64,000 bases of DNA from Clostridium amylolyticum (GCF_900142075.1 NZ_FQZO01000010.1:62001-126000); one strand, 5' to 3'. Numbered from the stretch's first letter, positions 44,481-54,414 are shown. Numbers and translations are program-made. The notes: a model not told the origin generated them from the sequence alone.

Positions 44481-45512
44481 ATGAAAAAAATTATTGCTTT
44501 AGTAACAGCTGTAGCTCTAAGTTTAGGAACACTTGTTGGCTGCGGAGGAGGAGAAAAGGCCGGTGATACAAAAGACTCCAAAAAACTTGTGGTTTATTCC
44601 CCAAATAGTGAAGATATAATAAATACAATTGTACCAATGTTTGAAAAAGAAACAGGAATAAAAGTTGAACTCGTTAGCGCAGGAACAGGAGAACTTATTA
44701 AACGTCTACAATCAGAAAAAGACAAGCCATATGCCGATGTGCTTTTTGGAGGTTCAAGAGCTCAATTTGTACAAAATATAGATTTGTTTGAAAAATATGT
44801 TTCGCCTAATGATAAGGATTTATTAGAAGGACATCAAAACAGTACAGGAAGCTTTACCTCCTATGTAGCTGACGGAAGCGTTCTTCTCGTAAATAAGAAC
44901 CTTGTTGGAAACATTAAGATAGAGGGGTACGAAGACTTACTAAATCCAGCCTTAAAAGGTAAAATTGCTTCTGCTGACCCAGCAAGCTCAAGTTCAGCCT
45001 TTGCTCAATTGACCAATATGCTATTAGCAGTGGGTGGAGATTATACCTCTGATAAGGGTTGGGACTACGTTAAAAAACTTACTGCAAACCTTGATGGTAA
45101 AGTAGCTAGTGGTTCTGGAGCTGCCCATAAGAGCGTAGCTGATGGAGAATACGTGGTAGCTTTAACTTATGAAGATCCATCTGCAAGTTATGTAAGAAGT
45201 GGAGCACCTGTAAAAATTGTATATCCCAAGGAAGGTGCTGTATTTTTAGATGGTACTGCTGGAATATTAAAAGGTTCTAAGAATATGGACAATGCTAAGA
45301 AATTTATTGACTTTATAATATCTAAAAAAGCTCAAGATGCTTTTGGTTCACAATTAACTAATAGACCTCTTAGAAAAGATGCAGAAGTAGGAAGCTATAT
45401 GACTCCAATGAAGGAAATAAAGCTACTAAATGAAGATCATGATTATGTAAACAAGCATAAATCTGAAATAGTAAAAAAATACACAGAAATATTTACAAGT
45501 AATAAGAAATAA
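44481..45512 (+). CDS. ABC transporter substrate-binding lipoprotein, AfuA/FbpA-like
   Basis: 343 residues. Lipoprotein signal with lipobox TLVGC (Cys near 21), then a two-lobed periplasmic-type binding fold starting LVVYSPNSEDIINTIVPMF and including YADVLFGGSRAQF. The family binds ferric iron, 2-aminoethylphosphonate or sugar phosphates; no iron-tyrosine pair is obvious, so the substrate is uncertain. GGAGGAGTATAAA precedes ATG 44481. First gene of the transport operon. Confidence 0.85.
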   Translation: MKKIIALVTAVALSLGTLVGCGGGEKAGDTKDSKKLVVYSPNSEDIINTIVPMFEKETGIKVELVSAGTGELIKRLQSEKDKPYADVLFGGSRAQFVQNIDLFEKYVSPNDKDLLEGHQNSTGSFTSYVADGSVLLVNKNLVGNIKIEGYEDLLNPALKGKIASADPASSSSAFAQLTNMLLAVGGDYTSDKGWDYVKKLTANLDGKVASGSGAAHKSVADGEYVVALTYEDPSASYVRSGAPVKIVYPKEGAVFLDGTAGILKGSKNMDNAKKFIDFIISKKAQDAFGSQLTNRPLRKDAEVGSYMTPMKEIKLLNEDHDYVNKHKSEIVKKYTEIFTSNKK

Positions 45513-45546
45513 TACACAAATAAACAAAGTTAGAAGGTGAATAAAC

Positions 45547-46653
45547 TTGAGTATATCAATTAAATGTGAAAATGTGCTTAAAAAATACGGAGAAAATATT
45601 GTAATACCAGACTTGAACTTAGAGATAAAAAATGGTGAGTTTTTCACCTTACTAGGACCTTCTGGTTGTGGTAAAACCACATTGCTTAGAATGATAGCTG
45701 GATTTAATAGTATTGAAGGAGGAACCATTAGTTTCAATGACAAGGTGATTAATGAAATGGCTCCTGGTAAGAGAAATATCGGGATGGTGTTCCAAAACTA
45801 TGCAGTTTTTCCTCATCTCACTGTAAAAGAAAATGTAGCCTTTGGTTTGCAAAACCGTAAAGTTCCAAAGGATGAGATTACAAAAAGAGTAGATGAGATG
45901 ATAAAGCTGGTAAAGATTGAAGAATACAAGGACAGACTACCAGAAAACTTATCTGGAGGTCAGCAACAGCGTGTAGCTTTAGCTCGTGCTATAGTTATTA
46001 ATCCTGATGTGTTATTAATGGACGAACCTTTATCTAACCTAGATGCCAAGTTAAGAATCGAAATGAGAAATGTAATTAAAGAAATTCAAAATGAGATAGG
46101 TATTACCACGGTTTATGTTACCCATGACCAAGAAGAAGCCATGGCGGTATCTGATAGAATAGCAGTAATGAAATTAGGAATAATACAGCAGATTGGAACA
46201 CCACAAGAAGTATATCAAAGGCCAGCTAATATTTTTGTAGCTTCCTTTATTGGAGGAACCAACGTACTATCTTGTAATGCTATAACTAAGGATGGGAAAA
46301 ACCATGTCAGCTTTAGCCATGCTTATGAAGAGGATATGGAAAATTTAAAAGTTAATATAAACTCTGATAAAATTCCAGTGAAGGTTTCTGTAAGACCAGA
46401 AGAATTTATCATTGTAGAATCAGGAGAAGGTATAGAAGCTACTGTTACCTCCAGTATATTCCTAGGCATAAATACACATTATTTTGCAGAATTAGAAACA
46501 GGAGAAAAGGTTGAAATTATTCAAGAATCCACCGTGGAAAAAATAATGTCCCCTGGTACAAAAATTGGACTAAAGGTTAAAAAACATAAGATAAATGTTT
46601 TTGACAGTGAAGGAGAAATTAATTATACAAAGGGTGATGCACATGAAGTTTAA
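45547..46653 (+). CDS. ABC transporter ATPase, FbpC/PotA-like
   Basis: 368 residues. Walker A GPSGCGKT, Q-loop VFQNYAVFPHLTV, signature LSGGQQQR, Walker B VLLMDEPLSNLDAK, H-loop VTHD, and a C-terminal TOBE domain (about 280-368). This is the importer ATPase of the ferric/spermidine group. Start TTG 45547 behind AGAAGGTGAA. It overlaps the permease by 11 bases. Confidence 0.92.
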   Translation: MSISIKCENVLKKYGENIVIPDLNLEIKNGEFFTLLGPSGCGKTTLLRMIAGFNSIEGGTISFNDKVINEMAPGKRNIGMVFQNYAVFPHLTVKENVAFGLQNRKVPKDEITKRVDEMIKLVKIEEYKDRLPENLSGGQQQRVALARAIVINPDVLLMDEPLSNLDAKLRIEMRNVIKEIQNEIGITTVYVTHDQEEAMAVSDRIAVMKLGIIQQIGTPQEVYQRPANIFVASFIGGTNVLSCNAITKDGKNHVSFSHAYEEDMENLKVNINSDKIPVKVSVRPEEFIIVESGEGIEATVTSSIFLGINTHYFAELETGEKVEIIQESTVEKIMSPGTKIGLKVKKHKINVFDSEGEINYTKGDAHEV

Positions 46654-48298
46654 TAAGAAAAAATTAGATATTTGGAGCTTAATCACTCTCATTGTATTCT
46701 TGTTTTATTTAATATTATTAGTATTTCCGCTATTTACACTACTAATTAAAAGTTTTATAGATGGTAATACAGGAAACTTTTCTCTAAGTTATTTTGTGAA
46801 ATTCTTTAGTAAAAATTATTATTATGGGGCATTGTTCAACAGCCTTAAAGTAACAGTAAGCGTTACCTTATTATGTGTACTAATTGCTACGCCATTAGCT
46901 TATATTATGACTACCTTCAAGATAAAAGGAAAACAGTTTATACAAATCCTAATAATAATATCCTCTATGCAGCCTCCCTTTATAGGAGCTTACTCTTGGA
47001 TACTATTGTTAGGTAGAAACGGTGCTATAACAAACATTTTAAAAAAGTATCTGAATGTTAAAAGCGTAGATATTTATGGATTTACGGGGATATTATTGGT
47101 ACTTACATTGCAATTAGTTCCACTAATATATATGTATGTATCTGGGGCTTTAAAAAGTATAGACAACTCCCTGCTGGAAGCAGCAGAAAGCATGGGGTGT
47201 ACTGGTATTAAGAAGATGTTAAAAGTAACTATTCCTCTAATACTACCTACCATATTAGCTGGATCTTTACTAGTATTTATGAGAGCTTTAGCTGACTTTG
47301 GTACCCCTATGCTTATAGGAGAAGGATATAAAACAGTACCGGTACTTATATTTAATGAGTTTATTAGTGAAATGGGCGGAGATGACGGATTTGCAGCAGC
47401 TATTAGCGTAATAGTAATAATATTTGCAACTATAATCTTCTTATCTCAAAAATATATATCCAACAAAAAGTCTTTTACCATGAACTCATTACATCCAATA
47501 CAACCTAAAAAAGAAAAAGGAGTTAAAAATGTCTTAGCTCACTTGTATGTATATATATTCACAATTTTAGCTTTATTACCACAACTAAGCATAATTTACA
47601 CCTCTTTTTTAAATACTTCAGGCAGAATATTTACCAAAGGATTCTCCTTAAAGAGCTATAATGCTGCTTTTTCCAAGGTGGGAGATTCTATAACAAACAC
47701 CTTTGTGTTAGCTTTGATTTCTATAGGGATAATAGTTTTCTTAGCTATACTTATAGCATACATCACAGTAAGAAGGCGTAACTCCATTACTAATTTATTA
47801 GATATTTTAACTATGTTCCCTTATATAGTACCAGGATCTATTTTAGGTATAGCATTATTGGTTAGCTTCAATAAAAGACCTTTACTATTAAGTGGTACAG
47901 CTGCAATTTTAGTAATAGCCTTTGTTATAAGGCGTTTGCCCTATACAATTAGATCCAGTGCAGCCATAGTGCACCAAATTAGCGTTAGCATAGAAGAAGC
48001 AGCCATAAGCCTTGGAGCATCAAACTTAAAGACCTTCTTTAAAATAACCTTACCTATGATGATGCCAGGAGTTATAGCAGGAGCAATACTCAGTTGGATT
48101 ACTATAATTAGTGAATTAAGCACTTCCATTATATTATATACTGCTAAAAGTAAGACCATGACTATTGCAATTTATACAGAAGTTATCAGAGGTAACTATG
48201 GAGTTGCAGCAGCTTTAGGAACCATATTATCAGCTATAACCATTGTTTCTTTATTAATATTCTTTAAAGTGTCAGGTAATAAAGAAGTTACAATGTAG
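46643..48298 (+). CDS. ABC importer permease with two fused domains, FbpB/AfuB-like
   Basis: 551 residues, twelve helices in two BPD_transp_1 halves. Each half has an EAA loop: EAAESMGCTGIKKMLKVT near 195 and EEAAISLGASNLKTFFKIT near 470. The duplicated fused form is usual for the AfuB/FbpB/phosphonate group. ATG 46643, supported by AAAGGGTGATG, overlaps the ATPase. Confidence 0.9.
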   Translation: MKFNKKKLDIWSLITLIVFLFYLILLVFPLFTLLIKSFIDGNTGNFSLSYFVKFFSKNYYYGALFNSLKVTVSVTLLCVLIATPLAYIMTTFKIKGKQFIQILIIISSMQPPFIGAYSWILLLGRNGAITNILKKYLNVKSVDIYGFTGILLVLTLQLVPLIYMYVSGALKSIDNSLLEAAESMGCTGIKKMLKVTIPLILPTILAGSLLVFMRALADFGTPMLIGEGYKTVPVLIFNEFISEMGGDDGFAAAISVIVIIFATIIFLSQKYISNKKSFTMNSLHPIQPKKEKGVKNVLAHLYVYIFTILALLPQLSIIYTSFLNTSGRIFTKGFSLKSYNAAFSKVGDSITNTFVLALISIGIIVFLAILIAYITVRRRNSITNLLDILTMFPYIVPGSILGIALLVSFNKRPLLLSGTAAILVIAFVIRRLPYTIRSSAAIVHQISVSIEEAAISLGASNLKTFFKITLPMMMPGVIAGAILSWITIISELSTSIILYTAKSKTMTIAIYTEVIRGNYGVAAALGTILSAITIVSLLIFFKVSGNKEVTM

Positions 48299-48307
48299 TA
48301 AAGTCAA

Positions 48308-48336
48308 AGACCATCTGTTTATCAGGTGGTCTCTTT
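48308..48336 (+). terminator. Terminator after the importer operon
   Basis: AGACCATCTG (48308-48317) pairs with CAGGTGGTCT (48323-48332), with one G-U, then CTTT. T-run short. Confidence 0.65.
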
Positions 48337-48516
48337 GAATTTAATTGTCATAATTTCACGAGGATTATTTATCACTTATATATTGTATAATAAGTATATT
48401 TCCATTTATATTCCTTTGATACGGATTTACCCTTGTTATATAATATAATCACTGGAGAGCCTATGTAATTAAAGCCTCATAAAAGGCTGAGGACATACAT
48501 AATAGGAGCAAAATAA

Positions 48517-50223
48517 ATGAATAAAACCACTAGAAATTTTAAAGAAACTCTTAAATATTTGTTTTTAAGATATGCCATGATACCTATAATATTAGTTTTC
48601 GCCTTATTCTCTATATTTATGTTAGTGGCATTACGGATAAATGTAATTAATAACACTAAAGAAGCAGGAAAAAATATTACTTCTTCCTTAGACGAGGTTT
48701 ACACCAACTATTATGAAGAAGCAAAAGAAATGTCAAAATCCACTGCAGTAAAAAATCTTATAAATACCAGATTAGATAGTAATTTGGTATTTGATGAATT
48801 TTATAAGTTTAATAATAGTCAAGAGGTAAAAAGCGTATTTCATGTAGTAGATAACAAAGGGGTTTTCTTGGCTACTACCACCCCATCAGATTCTGATATA
48901 GAAAGATTTATCATAAGAAACATTATTCCTAGGATTAAAGAAAAACCAGAGGAGGTATTAAGTCAAAGGGATACCTTAAACTATCCTTTTAATAGGCGTA
49001 CGGTGTATACCTTTGGAAAAGCAATTGTAAATGAGTCTTCGCAAATCATTGGGTTTATTATATTTCAATTATATGAAGAAGATATGCAGCAACTAATAAT
49101 TGTACAAGATAATGAAATAACTGTGGTTACAGATGATTATAATAGCATTATAGCTACTAATAACAACTCTGTAAAAGGATTAATGAATAAATTTAACCCT
49201 AAGTATTACCATAAGGAAAAGTATGTACAATTAGGAAAAGGTAATTACTATATAAACAAAAGTTCTTTGTCCATAGCTCCTGTCTACGTTTACACCTTAA
49301 ATTCCATTAGTATAAAAAGTATTATATTTATTTTATATTTTTTATTCATTTTAATAGTTAGCACAGTGTTGTGGTTTTTAATCAACCATCTGGCGGAGAG
49401 AATGTCTTCTAAGAATACAGAATCCATAGATAAATTAATCCATTCTGTTAATGAACTGCAAAATGGAAAGATGGATTCTTATGTGGATATTAATTCAGGA
49501 GATGAATTTGAAGTTTTAGGACATCAGTATAATAAGATGCTAGATGAGCTTAATGAGCTAATTACAAAAAATGAAGAGCTATCGAATCTTAGGCGTATTT
49601 CTGAAATAAAACAGCTGCAATCTCAATTTAACCCTCATTTTATTTTTAATGTTTTGGAGACCTTGAGATACTCCATGGTTATTGCACCTAAGGATGCAGA
49701 AAAAATTATTATAGGGCTTTCAAGGCTACTACGTTACAGCGTGAACTATGAAGGTCAAAAGGTATTATTAAAGAAAGATTTAGATTATATAGAGGACTAT
49801 TTAGAATTAAATAAGTTTAGGTTCAATAATAGATTAGAATATACCATTGATATCCGTGAAGAGATGAAAGAGGCACTTGTACCAAAGCTATTATTACAAG
49901 CTATCATTGAAAATTCAATTAAATATGCATATAAAGACAAAGATACCCTTATTATTGAGATAAAGGGGAATATAATAGAAGGAAACCTTATATTGGAAGT
50001 GAAGGATAACGGCAGTGGTATTGGGGAAGAACAGCTTCAAGACATAAGAAGAATTCTAAGTGAACCCCAAAATAGCTCTGAGCATATTGGTTTATATAAT
50101 GTTCACAGGCGTTTGGTTTTATTATATGGAGAAAATTATGGTATTGCAATTAATAGTATCTATGGAAAGGGTACTGATGTTAAAATAACAATTCCTTACG
50201 AAGCAGGTGATTTCAATGTTTAA
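48517..50223 (+). CDS. YesM-family sensor histidine kinase
   Basis: 568 residues. TM1 (about 15-40), an extracytoplasmic Cache-like sensor (45-265), TM2 (about 270-292), HAMP (295-350), and a His_kinase/HATPase core: QLQSQFNPHFIFNVLETLR holds the phosphorylated His, with EVKDNGSGI as the G-box. Paired with the YesN-type regulator that overlaps its end. Position suggests it senses the substrate of the preceding importer. Confidence 0.9.
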   Translation: MNKTTRNFKETLKYLFLRYAMIPIILVFALFSIFMLVALRINVINNTKEAGKNITSSLDEVYTNYYEEAKEMSKSTAVKNLINTRLDSNLVFDEFYKFNNSQEVKSVFHVVDNKGVFLATTTPSDSDIERFIIRNIIPRIKEKPEEVLSQRDTLNYPFNRRTVYTFGKAIVNESSQIIGFIIFQLYEEDMQQLIIVQDNEITVVTDDYNSIIATNNNSVKGLMNKFNPKYYHKEKYVQLGKGNYYINKSSLSIAPVYVYTLNSISIKSIIFILYFLFILIVSTVLWFLINHLAERMSSKNTESIDKLIHSVNELQNGKMDSYVDINSGDEFEVLGHQYNKMLDELNELITKNEELSNLRRISEIKQLQSQFNPHFIFNVLETLRYSMVIAPKDAEKIIIGLSRLLRYSVNYEGQKVLLKKDLDYIEDYLELNKFRFNNRLEYTIDIREEMKEALVPKLLLQAIIENSIKYAYKDKDTLIIEIKGNIIEGNLILEVKDNGSGIGEEQLQDIRRILSEPQNSSEHIGLYNVHRRLVLLYGENYGIAINSIYGKGTDVKITIPYEAGDFNV

Positions 50224-51007
50224 GGTTTTAATTGTTGAAGATGAAGAAATGATAAGAAAAGGTCTTCATTATACCTTTGACTGGAACAAGGCAGAGTGTA
50301 TTGTGATAGGAGAAGCTGCCAATGGTAAAGAGGGGTTAGAAGCTATAAAGGATTTAGACCCTGATATAGTGGTGGCGGATATAAATATGCCTATTATGGA
50401 TGGTATAACCATGATAAAAAGCAGTATTAAAGATTTTTTATATAGTTCTATTATACTTACAGGCTATGATGAGTTTGCTTTAGCAAGGCAAGCCATACAC
50501 CTAGGAGTTAGCGAGTATCTATTAAAACCTGTAGATAATGATGAGCTTTTAGAAGCCTTAGAAAAGTCCAAGGAACAGGTAAAGGTAAGAAAGTACTATA
50601 AGACTATAAAAAGCAACTCTTTAGATTTAAATAAGTTAAATGTACTTTCAGGAGATTTTTTAAAAGAAGAAAACAAGTCTTCTAAAGTGGTAAGTGATAT
50701 GATTGCTTATGTAAAAGAAAATTATCATAAGAAAATAAGTATTCAAGACTTAGTGGATATACTTGGAATGAGCTCCACCTATCTAAATCAAAAGTTTAAA
50801 CAAGAAACCACCTACACCTTTAATGACTATGTAAATAGATATAGGATTAACCAAGCTATCAATTTAATGAAGCGTGGTGAAGGCAAGGTATATACCATAG
50901 CTACGGATGTAGGTTTTAAAGACTATAGATATTTTATAAATGTATTTAAAAAGTATGCAGATTGTTTGCCTAGCGATTTTATGGAGTATTTTAAAGAATA
51001 TAGCTAG
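50216..51007 (+). CDS. YesN-family response regulator with AraC output
   Basis: 263 residues. Receiver (VEDEEMI; Asp in VVADINMPIMDG; Lys in LLKPVD), then an AraC-type pair of HTH motifs (about 160-260), LVDILGMSSTYLNQKFKQ and TIATDVGFKDYRYFINVFKK. ATG 50216 with GCAGGTGAT overlaps the kinase by eight bases. It likely controls the importer operon. Confidence 0.9.
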   Translation: MFKVLIVEDEEMIRKGLHYTFDWNKAECIVIGEAANGKEGLEAIKDLDPDIVVADINMPIMDGITMIKSSIKDFLYSSIILTGYDEFALARQAIHLGVSEYLLKPVDNDELLEALEKSKEQVKVRKYYKTIKSNSLDLNKLNVLSGDFLKEENKSSKVVSDMIAYVKENYHKKISIQDLVDILGMSSTYLNQKFKQETTYTFNDYVNRYRINQAINLMKRGEGKVYTIATDVGFKDYRYFINVFKKYADCLPSDFMEYFKEYS

Positions 51008-51050
51008 AAAGATAATTATAGTAAGATTAAGTAATATGGGGGTGGCTTTT

Positions 51051-52955
51051 ATGTTTCATAGAAAAGATTTTAAAAATATAATAAAAAGATCTCATAAAAG
51101 ATGCATGGAAGAATATAAGGTAACTAAGGATAGAGTTTTTCCCACTAAAATGGTTAAAGGCAAGGATTTTATTAAACTTTGTGAGGAAAACTCTCAAATA
51201 ATAAAAGCAGCCACTCCATATATGAAAATATTATATGATTTTCTTAAGGGATCTGGATTTTTTTTGGACCTTACTGATAAAGAAGGAATTATTTTAAGTG
51301 TCATTGGAGATGAGGATGTCATTGAAATAGCTAAAGCTATGGGAATGATGGAAGGTACAGACATGAGTGAAAAAAGTACCGGAACCAATGCTATAGGTAC
51401 TGCTCTTTACGAAGATTGTCCTATCCAATTAGTGGAGAAAGAGCATTTTATCACAGCTTATCATATATGGACATGCTCTGGGGCTACTATACATGATGAT
51501 AAAGGTAATGTTATCGGATGCATAAATTTAACAGGAAGATACCAGCTTGCACATCCACACACCTTAGGGTTAGTGGTGGCAGCAGTAAAATCTATAGAAA
51601 ATCATATGAAAAAGGAACAATCACAAAATGAGCTTTTTGAGGCATATCAATATTTAGATACCATAGTTAACTCTATAGAAACAGGAATATTAACTGTAAA
51701 TATAGATGGTGAGGTAATATCTGTTAATAAAGAAGCATGTACTATGTTAGATTTAATTGAAGAAAATATAATACATAAGAATATTAAAAGGATATTAGAA
51801 AACTGGGATAACATTTATGAGGAAGTTATTCGGGGCAAAGGATATGAAAATAAAGAAGTTAGCTTTTTTATAAAAGATAAGAAAAGATTTAATCTTAGCG
51901 TTTATGCCATAAGAGATAAAGATGACTCAATTACTGGAATGACCTTAGTTATTAAGGATATTCAGAAGGTTTATAATATGGTAAATAAGTATACTGGAAT
52001 GAGCGCTAAGTATACTTTTAGTGATATTATAGGTGAATGTGAAGCTATAAAAAAATTAAAATATTATGCTAAAAGTATAGCTGATAGTCCATCTACAGTT
52101 CTTATACAAGGAGAGAGCGGCACAGGAAAGGAGCTTATTGCTCAAGCAATTCACAATAATAGTGATAGAAAAGATTTTGGATTTGTAGCAATAAATTGTG
52201 GTGCCATACCCAAAAATCTTATTGAAAGTGAGCTCTTTGGCTATGAAGAAGGTGCCTTTACCGGTGCTAGAAAAGGAGGACATCCAGGAAAATTTGAACT
52301 TGCTAATCATGGTACTATTTTTTTAGACGAAATTGGAGAAATGCCTTTGGACATGCAGGTGAGCCTTTTAAGAGTTCTTCAAGAAGGCTATGTGGCTAGA
52401 ATTGGCGGAAACAAGTATATTCCTGTGGATGTAAGAATTATTGTTGCCACTAATAAAAACCTAAAAGAAGAAATTGAAAAGGGTACCTTTAGAGAGGATT
52501 TATATTACAGACTTAGTGTAATACCAATATTTGTACCTCCCCTACGAGAAAGAGTTGGGGATATACCTATATTAATAGATCATTTTTTAAAGATTAAGGC
52601 TTTAAAATTAAATAAACCTGTACCTACAATACACACGAGTTTATATTATAAACTTTTAAATCATTATTGGCCAGGTAATATTAGAGAGTTGGAAAACTGT
52701 ATGGAAAACATCGTTAACATGGATGGAAATATTTACTATGATTTTAGTCAAAAGAATGTAAATGTTATAGAATCTCATGAAAGAGAGTTTCACTATAAAA
52801 TGTGTTCCTTGGAGGATTGGGAGAAAATAGCAATAACAAAATGTATTGAAGGCTGCTTAGGAAATTTATCTAATGCTGCTAAAGTATTAGGGATAAATAG
52901 GACTACACTTTATAATAAGATAGAGAAATACAATATAAGTAAATTTAAAATTTAG
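51051..52955 (+). CDS. Sigma-54-dependent transcriptional activator, AcoR/StcR-like
   Basis: 634 residues. GAF sensor (about 60-190), PAS (205-310), AAA+ domain (325-560) with Walker A GESGTGKE, sigma-54-contacting GAFTGA, and Walker B TIFLDEIGE; Fis-type HTH LSNAAKVLGINRTTLYNKI at the C-terminus. ATG 51051 is set by GGGGGTGG; the frame upstream to 50940 lacks a signal. It sits next to a sigma-54 promoter and secondary alcohol dehydrogenase, the arrangement of C. beijerinckii stcR-adh. Confidence 0.9.
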   Translation: MFHRKDFKNIIKRSHKRCMEEYKVTKDRVFPTKMVKGKDFIKLCEENSQIIKAATPYMKILYDFLKGSGFFLDLTDKEGIILSVIGDEDVIEIAKAMGMMEGTDMSEKSTGTNAIGTALYEDCPIQLVEKEHFITAYHIWTCSGATIHDDKGNVIGCINLTGRYQLAHPHTLGLVVAAVKSIENHMKKEQSQNELFEAYQYLDTIVNSIETGILTVNIDGEVISVNKEACTMLDLIEENIIHKNIKRILENWDNIYEEVIRGKGYENKEVSFFIKDKKRFNLSVYAIRDKDDSITGMTLVIKDIQKVYNMVNKYTGMSAKYTFSDIIGECEAIKKLKYYAKSIADSPSTVLIQGESGTGKELIAQAIHNNSDRKDFGFVAINCGAIPKNLIESELFGYEEGAFTGARKGGHPGKFELANHGTIFLDEIGEMPLDMQVSLLRVLQEGYVARIGGNKYIPVDVRIIVATNKNLKEEIEKGTFREDLYYRLSVIPIFVPPLRERVGDIPILIDHFLKIKALKLNKPVPTIHTSLYYKLLNHYWPGNIRELENCMENIVNMDGNIYYDFSQKNVNVIESHEREFHYKMCSLEDWEKIAITKCIEGCLGNLSNAAKVLGINRTTLYNKIEKYNISKFKI

Positions 52956-53019
52956 AATTTAGAGCTTAGAATGAAGGATGTTTTTCTGAAAAAAGAGTTC
53001 AGAAAAACTGAGATTTTAT

Positions 53020-53049
53020 ATTTGATTTCTCCCTAGGGAGAAATCAAAT
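53020..53049. repeat. 30-bp perfect palindrome
   Basis: Arm sequence ATTTGATTTCTCCCT with its exact complement, no loop. It lies just after TTTTTCTGAA/TTCAGAAAAA. The set resembles dispersed clostridial repeat elements more than an operator. Confidence 0.75.
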
Positions 53050-53130
53050 AGTGAATTGTGGAATGTGGGGGTTATAGAATAGTAATAAAAAAACTTTGTT
53101 AAAGTAAATACAAAATTTGTAAAGAACGGT

Positions 53131-53159
53131 GTGTTGAAAAATTAAACAGTGTTGAAAAA
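53131..53159 (+). promoter_or_regulatory. Possible upstream activating sequences
   Basis: GTGTTGAAAAA occurs twice (53131-53141 and 53149-53159), 18 bases apart. It lies about 100-125 bases ahead of the sigma-54 promoter, within the usual range for sites bound by a sigma-54 activator. Confidence 0.45.
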
Positions 53160-53194
53160 AACAACAAAACTTATGTGGATTTTGTTGTTTTTTT
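53160..53194 (+). terminator. Terminator after the sigma-54 activator
   Basis: AACAACAAAA (53160-53169) / TTTTGTTGTT (53180-53189), 10-base loop, then Ts. AT-rich but perfect. Confidence 0.72.
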
Positions 53195-53252
53195 ATACAA
53201 TGGTTTTTATTGAAATATAGAAAAGCTTGAATTAGAGTGAATATTCATATAT

Positions 53253-53268
53253 TGGCATGAATGTTGCT
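53253..53268 (+). promoter_or_regulatory. Sigma-54 (-24/-12) promoter of the alcohol dehydrogenase
   Basis: TTGGCATGAATGTTGC has the GG (53254-53255) and GC (53266-53267) exactly twelve bases apart, with TTGGCA and TTGCT flanks. It is 88 bases upstream of ATG 53356. Confidence 0.82.
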
Positions 53269-53355
53269 TAATTTAATTAGTGGAATATTTATAAGAATGA
53301 TAATTTAATAACATTCTGGTAAATGTTACTCATAGTTAATTTAGGAGGGGTATTC

Positions 53356-54414
53356 ATGAAAGGTTTTGCAATGCTTGGTATTAATAAGGTAGGTTGGATT
53401 GAAAAGGATAAACCTAATTACGGACCTTATGATGCGTTAGTTCGTCCTCTAGCTATATCTCCTTGTACTTCAGATATACATACTGTATTTGAAGGAGCTA
53501 TAGGTGATAGAAATGATATGATTTTAGGGCATGAAGCAGTGGGTGAAGTTGTAGAAGTAGGTAGTGAAGTTAAAGATTTTAAACCAGGTGACAGAGTGGT
53601 AGTTCCAGCTATTACACCAGATTGGAGATCCATTGAAGTGCAAAAAGGCTTTCATCAGCATTCCAACGGAATGTTAGCTGGATGGAAATTCTCTAATTTT
53701 AAGGATGGGGTTTTTGGAGAGTTCTTCCACGTAAATGATGCGGATATGAACTTAGCCCACCTTCCAGAGGATATATCCTTAGAAAGTGCTGTAATGCTTT
53801 GCGATATGATGACTACAGGTTTCCATGGAGCAGAATTAGCTGATATTGAAATGGGCAGCAGTGTAGTGGTTATTGGTATAGGGCCAGTAGGACTAATGGC
53901 TGTAGCAGGATCACAACTGCGTGGTGCAGGAAGAATCATGGCTGTAGGGAGCAGACCGGTTTGTGTTCAGGTTGCCAAGGAATATGGAGCTACAGATATT
54001 ATAAATTACAAAGATGGAGACATAGTAGACCAAGTAATGAAACTAACTAACGGACAAGGTGTTGATCGTGTTATTATGGCTGGCGGCGGAGTGGAAACTT
54101 TAGCACAAGCAGTTAAGATGGTTAAACCAGGTGGAGTAATATCTAATGTAAACTATCATGGCAGCGGAGAAAACTTACCTATACCACGTGCTGAATGGGG
54201 CTGTGGAATGGCTCATAAGACTATAAGAGGCGGCTTATGTCCAGGTGGAAGAGTTAGAATGGAAATGCTTATAGATCTTATAAGATATAACCGTGTAGAT
54301 CCAGGTAAGTTGGTTACTCATGTATTCCATGGTTTTGACAATGTGGAAAAAGCTTTAATGCTTATGAAGGATAAGCCAAAGGATTTAATAAAGCCTGTGG
54401 TTATAATAGATTAA
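53356..54414 (+). CDS. adh: NADP-dependent secondary alcohol (isopropanol) dehydrogenase
   Basis: 352-residue zinc-dependent medium-chain dehydrogenase, closely patterned on the C. beijerinckii enzyme that interconverts acetone and isopropanol. Catalytic zinc ligands Cys37 (SPCTSDIHTVFEGA) and His59 (GHEAVGE), Asp near 150. The NADP-binding GIGPVGLMAVAG and GSRP loop favour NADP over NAD. TTAGGAGGGG fits ATG 53356; the earlier start at 53323 does not. Under sigma-54 control. Confidence 0.92.
   Translation: MKGFAMLGINKVGWIEKDKPNYGPYDALVRPLAISPCTSDIHTVFEGAIGDRNDMILGHEAVGEVVEVGSEVKDFKPGDRVVVPAITPDWRSIEVQKGFHQHSNGMLAGWKFSNFKDGVFGEFFHVNDADMNLAHLPEDISLESAVMLCDMMTTGFHGAELADIEMGSSVVVIGIGPVGLMAVAGSQLRGAGRIMAVGSRPVCVQVAKEYGATDIINYKDGDIVDQVMKLTNGQGVDRVIMAGGGVETLAQAVKMVKPGGVISNVNYHGSGENLPIPRAEWGCGMAHKTIRGGLCPGGRVRMEMLIDLIRYNRVDPGKLVTHVFHGFDNVEKALMLMKDKPKDLIKPVVIID

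Larger units (their letters stand above)
52956..53252 (+). other. Regulatory intergenic stretch with palindromes and possible activator sites
   Basis: It holds inverted repeat TTTTTCTGAA/TTCAGAAAAA (52981-53006), a 30-bp perfect palindrome (53020-53049), the direct repeat GTGTTGAAAAA at 53131-53141 and 53149-53159, and a terminator at 53160-53194. No gene. Confidence 0.65.
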
